NCBI GenBank assembly: GCA_030599705.1
Contig: JAUVNM010000006.1
Location: 1 to 17,605 of the forward strand
Source: Gammaproteobacteria bacterium
GTDB taxonomy: Bacteria > Pseudomonadota > Gammaproteobacteria > UBA9214
Direction of reading: 5' to 3'
DNA: 17,605 nucleotides
The number at the start of each line of letters is the position of its first letter. The stretch's first letter is position 1. Both the position numbers and the translations under genes were made by a program. Below are positions 14,867-17,605 of this stretch, in pieces. The notes under the pieces are model-generated. The model was not told the origin of the DNA, did not search any database, and saw only the letters and a program-made list of their open reading frames with translations.

Positions 14867-16243
14867 GTGGCAATCAGTGTATTCGACCTATTCAGGATCG
14901 GTATCGGGCCTTCCAGCTCGCATACCGTCGGCCCGATGCGGGCCGCGGGCATGTTTGTTCATGAACTGGGCGCATCCCGGGTATTGGCCGACGTGGAGCG
15001 TATCCAGGTCGAGCTGTACGGCTCGCTGGGCGCTACCGGCAAGGGGCATGGGACGGACAAGGCGGTCATTCTCGGGCTGCAGGGTGAATTGCCGGACAGC
15101 GTGGATGTTAATGCCATTCCTTCCCGACTCGAACAGGTCAGGACGTCCGGACAACTGCAGTTACCGTGCGCAAAAACGCTTGCCTTTGATGACCAGTCAG
15201 ACCTGGTGTTCAATAAACAGGAGGCGCTGCCCTACCATCCCAATGGCCTGGTGTTCCGCGCGCTCGGCAGGGGCGGCCGGGTACTTGATGAACGTACCTA
15301 TTATTCCGTTGGCGGCGGGTTCGTGGTCAGCGCGGCCGCTGCCGGTGCCGACCGTATCGTCGAAGACCAGACAGTGCTCGCGCTTCCCTTTACCACCGGT
15401 GCGCAGTTGCTCGGGCATTGCACGGAGCAAGGGCTCTCCATCAGCCAGGTGATGCTGCAGAATGAACGGGCCTGGCGCACGGAAGCGGAGATCCGTTCCG
15501 GCCTGTTGACTATCTGGCAGGTGATGCAGGCCTGTGTCGAGCGCGGTTGTCAAACCGAGGGCGTGTTGCCGGGCGGGTTGAAGGTCAAGCGCCGCGCCGC
15601 GCGCCTGCACTGCCAGTTGATGAATGAAACCGAACTGCACAGGGTGCCGCTTGGCACCATGGACTGGGTCAACCTGTATGCGCTGGCGGTCAACGAGGAG
15701 AACGCCGCCGGCGGGCGGGTGGTAACGGCGCCGACCAACGGCGCGGCCGGCATCATCCCCGCCGTGATGCATTACTACTGGAAATTCTCGCCCGGCTACA
15801 GCGAAGACGGCATCGTGCGCTTTCTGTTGACCGCGGGTGCGATCGGCATTCTCTACAAGGAAAATGCTTCGATCTCCGGCGCCGAGGTCGGCTGCCAGGG
15901 CGAGGTCGGCTCGGCCTGCTCCATGGCGGCCGGGGCGCTGACCGAAGTATCGGGAGGGACACCCGAGCAGGCAGAGAATGCCGCCGAGATCGCCATGGAA
16001 CACAACCTCGGCCTCACCTGTGACCCGGTGGGCGGGCTGGTGCAGGTGCCCTGTATCGAGCGCAACGCCATGGGCGCGGTGAAGGCAATCAATGCCTCGC
16101 GTATGGCCCTGCGCGGTGACGGGACGCACTTCGTGTCGCTCGACAAGGTCATCCGGACCATGCGCGATACCGGTGCCGACATGAAGACCAAGTACAAGGA
16201 GACCGCGCGCGGCGGTCTGGCCGTGAACGTGATCGAGTGCTAG
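14867..16243 (+). CDS. sdaA: L-serine ammonia-lyase, iron-sulfur type, single chain
   Basis: A 458-residue enzyme deaminating L-serine to pyruvate with a [4Fe-4S] cluster. It begins with a GTG at 14867, giving the conserved ISVFDLFRIGIGPSSSHTVGPM start; no upstream start is credible. The N-terminal beta domain is followed by the alpha catalytic domain with cluster cysteines C343 (GAEVGCQGEVG), C385 (LTCDPVGG) and C396 (VQVPCIERN). The last residue is Cys458 (VIEC). As I recall, the Legionella enzyme has the same length and uses its C-terminal cysteine as fourth ligand, inserted in the active site. The gene stands alone and converges on the doxX gene, 15 bases between stops. Confidence 0.96.
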   Translation: MAISVFDLFRIGIGPSSSHTVGPMRAAGMFVHELGASRVLADVERIQVELYGSLGATGKGHGTDKAVILGLQGELPDSVDVNAIPSRLEQVRTSGQLQLPCAKTLAFDDQSDLVFNKQEALPYHPNGLVFRALGRGGRVLDERTYYSVGGGFVVSAAAAGADRIVEDQTVLALPFTTGAQLLGHCTEQGLSISQVMLQNERAWRTEAEIRSGLLTIWQVMQACVERGCQTEGVLPGGLKVKRRAARLHCQLMNETELHRVPLGTMDWVNLYALAVNEENAAGGRVVTAPTNGAAGIIPAVMHYYWKFSPGYSEDGIVRFLLTAGAIGILYKENASISGAEVGCQGEVGSACSMAAGALTEVSGGTPEQAENAAEIAMEHNLGLTCDPVGGLVQVPCIERNAMGAVKAINASRMALRGDGTHFVSLDKVIRTMRDTGADMKTKYKETARGGLAVNVIEC

Positions 16244-16258
16244 TCGTTGTTGCTGGTT

Positions 16259-16663
16259 TCAGTCCGGCTTGATGGCATAGCGGCCGCTGCCGAGCAGCAG
16301 TATGGCCAGTGCCCCGAACAGGTAGAATCCCTGCAGTTCGAGGCGCCAGCCGCCGTGCTCGGTGAGGGCGAAGATGTCACCGGTATGCACCAGCAGAATG
16401 GCGAACAGCATGTTGATGACGATGAGCAGGCCACCAAGACGCGCCATGATCCCGAGGATGATCATCAATGGCGCAATGACCTCGCCGGCATAGATGCCCC
16501 AGGTGAGGATGTCCGGCAGTCCGAACCCGGCCAGCTTGCTGCCGATGAAATCCAGTGACCCGGGATGCAGTAGCTTGCCGACACCGTGAAACAGCATGAG
16601 AATACCGACAGTCAGGCGTAATACCAGTTTGCCGGCGGCATCATTCCTGAGCAATGCAATCAT
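16259..16663 (-). CDS. DoxX family membrane protein
   Basis: A 134-residue integral membrane protein with about four hydrophobic helices. The first contains LVLRLTVGILMLFHGVGKLLHPG (residues about 13-35), the typical DoxX opening with the R-x-x-x-G-x-x-F-x-x-H/G-x-x-K pattern. The second and third helices (about 55-94) include GEVIAPLMIILGIMARLGGL, and GWRLELQGFYLFGALAILLLGSG closes the protein. Biochemical role is unknown for most members; some are linked to thiosulfate oxidation or redox homeostasis. A GGAGGT box lies five bases before the ATG at 16663; an in-frame GTG three bases earlier is too close to it. Confidence 0.85.
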   Translation of the reverse strand: MIALLRNDAAGKLVLRLTVGILMLFHGVGKLLHPGSLDFIGSKLAGFGLPDILTWGIYAGEVIAPLMIILGIMARLGGLLIVINMLFAILLVHTGDIFALTEHGGWRLELQGFYLFGALAILLLGSGRYAIKPD

Positions 16664-16685
16664 CACCTACCTCCAGAGCTTGCAT

Positions 16686-16737
16686 GGTGTCAGAGCACAT
16701 TTCCTGCTTATATTAGAAACAAATGTGCTCTGACACC
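16686..16737. repeat. 17-bp perfect inverted repeat between doxX and lytic transglycosylase genes
   Basis: GGTGTCAGAGCACATTT (16686-16702) is exactly complementary to 16721-16737, with an 18-base AT-rich loop. It begins two bases after the TAA of the transglycosylase gene and ends 22 bases before the doxX start, so it forms a hairpin in a read-through transcript. No U run follows on the minus strand. I recall a similar GGGGTCAGAG-type repeat recurring in many gammaproteobacterial genomes; the assignment to a family is not proven here. Confidence 0.7.
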
Positions 16738-16739
16738 CA

Positions 16740-17288
16740 TTATTTCATTAACCCGCGAATCCGCCTGACATAATGACGTGTCTGTCCGGGCACATGATAT
16801 TCAACCTGTTCCCAGGTGGCAGTCGGCGGGCCGACTTTCTGGAAGGTGTTTTTTATTCGCGTGTACCCGGCATTGTAGCTGCCAAAGGCAAAATACAGGC
16901 GCTCATTTCCGGGAGGTGGGGACTTCCAGCGCTTGTAGAGGATACGGTCATAGTAGATGCCTGCCGCGATATTCCAGCGTGGTGCGTCGATGTCCTTCAT
17001 GTGGGGGTTCTCTTCCTGGATCTCGCGGTAGGTGCTTGGGAGGATCTGCATAATGCCGCGTGCACCGGACTTGCTCTTGGCCTTGGGTTTCAGGCCGGAT
17101 TCCGCAATGGCCTGTGCCTTGAACCAGTGCCAGTCGAAGCCGGGGCCGAAGTAGTGTTTCGAGTATTTCCTGAAATACTGGTCATAGTTGTCCGACCAGT
17201 CGGTGACCTTGTTTTTCTTGCTGGCGACGGCGTTACCGGCCGTTGCAACCATTGCCAGCAGGGCCATAGTGAAAACTGCCGGGTGCAT
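16740..17288 (-). CDS. Small secreted lytic transglycosylase (SLT domain)
   Basis: A 182-residue protein with a signal peptide (MHPAVFTMALLAMVATAGNA, cleavage near VA-SK at about 22-23) and one SLT domain. The catalytic glutamate is E63 in QAIAESGLKP, followed by GARGIMQI (75-82), SYNAGY (137-142) and the tail PGQTRHYVRRI, all of the Slt/MltF-like family that cleaves the MurNAc-GlcNAc bond of peptidoglycan to 1,6-anhydro ends. The reading frame extends 42 residues upstream, but those residues lie inside the preceding gene; the ATG at 17288, two bases after that gene's stop, gives the signal peptide. Transglycosylase activity is inferred from the motifs. Confidence 0.9.
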   Translation of the reverse strand: MHPAVFTMALLAMVATAGNAVASKKNKVTDWSDNYDQYFRKYSKHYFGPGFDWHWFKAQAIAESGLKPKAKSKSGARGIMQILPSTYREIQEENPHMKDIDAPRWNIAAGIYYDRILYKRWKSPPPGNERLYFAFGSYNAGYTRIKNTFQKVGPPTATWEQVEYHVPGQTRHYVRRIRGLMK

Positions 17289-17290
17289 GG

Positions 17291-17524
17291 CTAGTTCAGG
17301 CCCATCCCGATCACCAGGCCAATGCCGATGCCAATCCCGATAAACATCCCCATGACCATCATGCCAACGGCCTGGTTGCCCTTGCCGAGTTCCTCGCCGA
17401 TATCGAAATTGCATACGATCTTGTTAAAGAGGATACAGCCGAGCCACATGAATCCCAGGGTCAGCAGGCCGCCGAGTGCTGCGTAGATAAAATTCATAGC
17501 GATGGGGTCGAGAACATCGGTCAT
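17291..17524 (-). CDS. DUF350 family small membrane protein
   Basis: A 77-residue protein with two hydrophobic helices, about 9-35 (FIYAALGGLLTLGFMWLGCI) and 48-76, separated by a polar loop NFDIGEELGKGNQAVG. The GNQAVG pattern before the second helix and the overall size fit DUF350 (YjfL-like). The second helix is unusually rich in glycine and isoleucine or methionine (MGMFIGIGIGIGLVIGMG), likely a tight packing surface. I chose the ATG at 17524 because GGAGGT stands seven bases upstream; the longer frame begins with polar residues. The lytic transglycosylase starts two bases after its stop, so the pair is probably translationally coupled. Function unknown. Confidence 0.8.
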   Translation of the reverse strand: MTDVLDPIAMNFIYAALGGLLTLGFMWLGCILFNKIVCNFDIGEELGKGNQAVGMMVMGMFIGIGIGIGLVIGMGLN

Positions 17525-17562
17525 GCCGGTACCTCCAGGGTACTTCTGTGGATGCCTCCTGT

Positions 17563-17568
17563 AGTATA
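17563..17568 (-). promoter_or_regulatory. Candidate -10 box upstream of the DUF350 gene
   Basis: On the minus strand TATACT lies 38 bases before the DUF350 start and close to the sigma70 -10 consensus. The expected -35 region reads GGAGAA and is poor, so this is only a candidate promoter for the DUF350-transglycosylase pair. Confidence 0.25.
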
Positions 17569-17605
17569 AGCAGATATTGGCCATTTTCTCCACCTTGCCC
17601 TCACC

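Noticed and set aside
15197..16129. Minus-strand ORF of 310 residues opposite sdaA
   Set aside because: Antisense shadow of a GC-rich gene with strong codon bias; histidine-, arginine- and glycine-rich translation without any domain. The same applies to the long antisense ORFs in proA, rng and the amidase gene.
16244..16258. Bidirectional terminator between the convergent sdaA and doxX genes
   Set aside because: Only 15 bases separate the stops and no hairpin with a T tract is visible there.
16773..17294. Plus-strand ORF of 173 residues over the lytic transglycosylase
   Set aside because: The opposite strand has an unambiguous SLT domain with signal peptide; the plus-strand product has no recognisable features.
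17289..17414. 42-residue N-terminal extension of the lytic transglycosylase
   Set aside because: It lies inside the DUF350 gene, is rich in Arg, Gly and His without a pattern, and would bury the signal peptide.

Overview
The window looks like a chromosomal segment of a GC-rich, non-enteric gammaproteobacterium. Gene order (leuS-lptE-holA, nadD-rsfS-rlmH, maf-rng-yhdP-nitrilase-tldD) and protein similarity support this. I cannot place the order or genus; free-living Chromatiales-like or Pseudomonas-related lineages would fit. Nearly all coding content is core housekeeping genes. There is no prophage, transposase gene, CRISPR array, rRNA or tRNA.

Left part (1-4663, + strand): the 3' end of leuS, then lptE, holA and proA in a tight series. 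After a repeat-filled gap come nadD, rsfS and rlmH. These cover outer-membrane LPS assembly, the clamp loader, proline synthesis, NAD synthesis, ribosome silencing and 23S rRNA modification. Middle part (4972-13742, + strand): maf, rng, yhdP, a nitrilase-family amidase and tldD, an order I remember from Pseudomonas. A small DUF2934 gene follows tldD (13895-14314), where yjgA and pmbA sit in Pseudomonas. Right part: sdaA (+) converges on a minus-strand group made of a DUF350 membrane protein, a small secreted lytic transglycosylase and a DoxX-family membrane protein.

The unusual content lies between the genes. Most gaps longer than about 190 bp are filled with repeats, of at least five unrelated kinds: a 9-bp tandem CACAGAGAN block with an inverted partner (2915-3101); a composite nested inverted repeat (4668-4921); two REP-doublet (REPIN-like) elements of Pseudomonas type (5608-5708 and 12161-12233); a 17-bp inverted repeat with the core GTCAGAGCACATTT (16686-16737); and two inverted copies of a structured element with a CAGGGATG hairpin (14458-14565 and 14614-14729).

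The last is the strongest candidate for something under-described. The two copies share the same order of short conserved boxes, but their closing stems and hairpin stems differ in sequence while staying self-complementary, which suggests selection on RNA or DNA structure. A second oddity is a pair of interleaved palindromes at 12110-12151 between the amidase gene and tldD.
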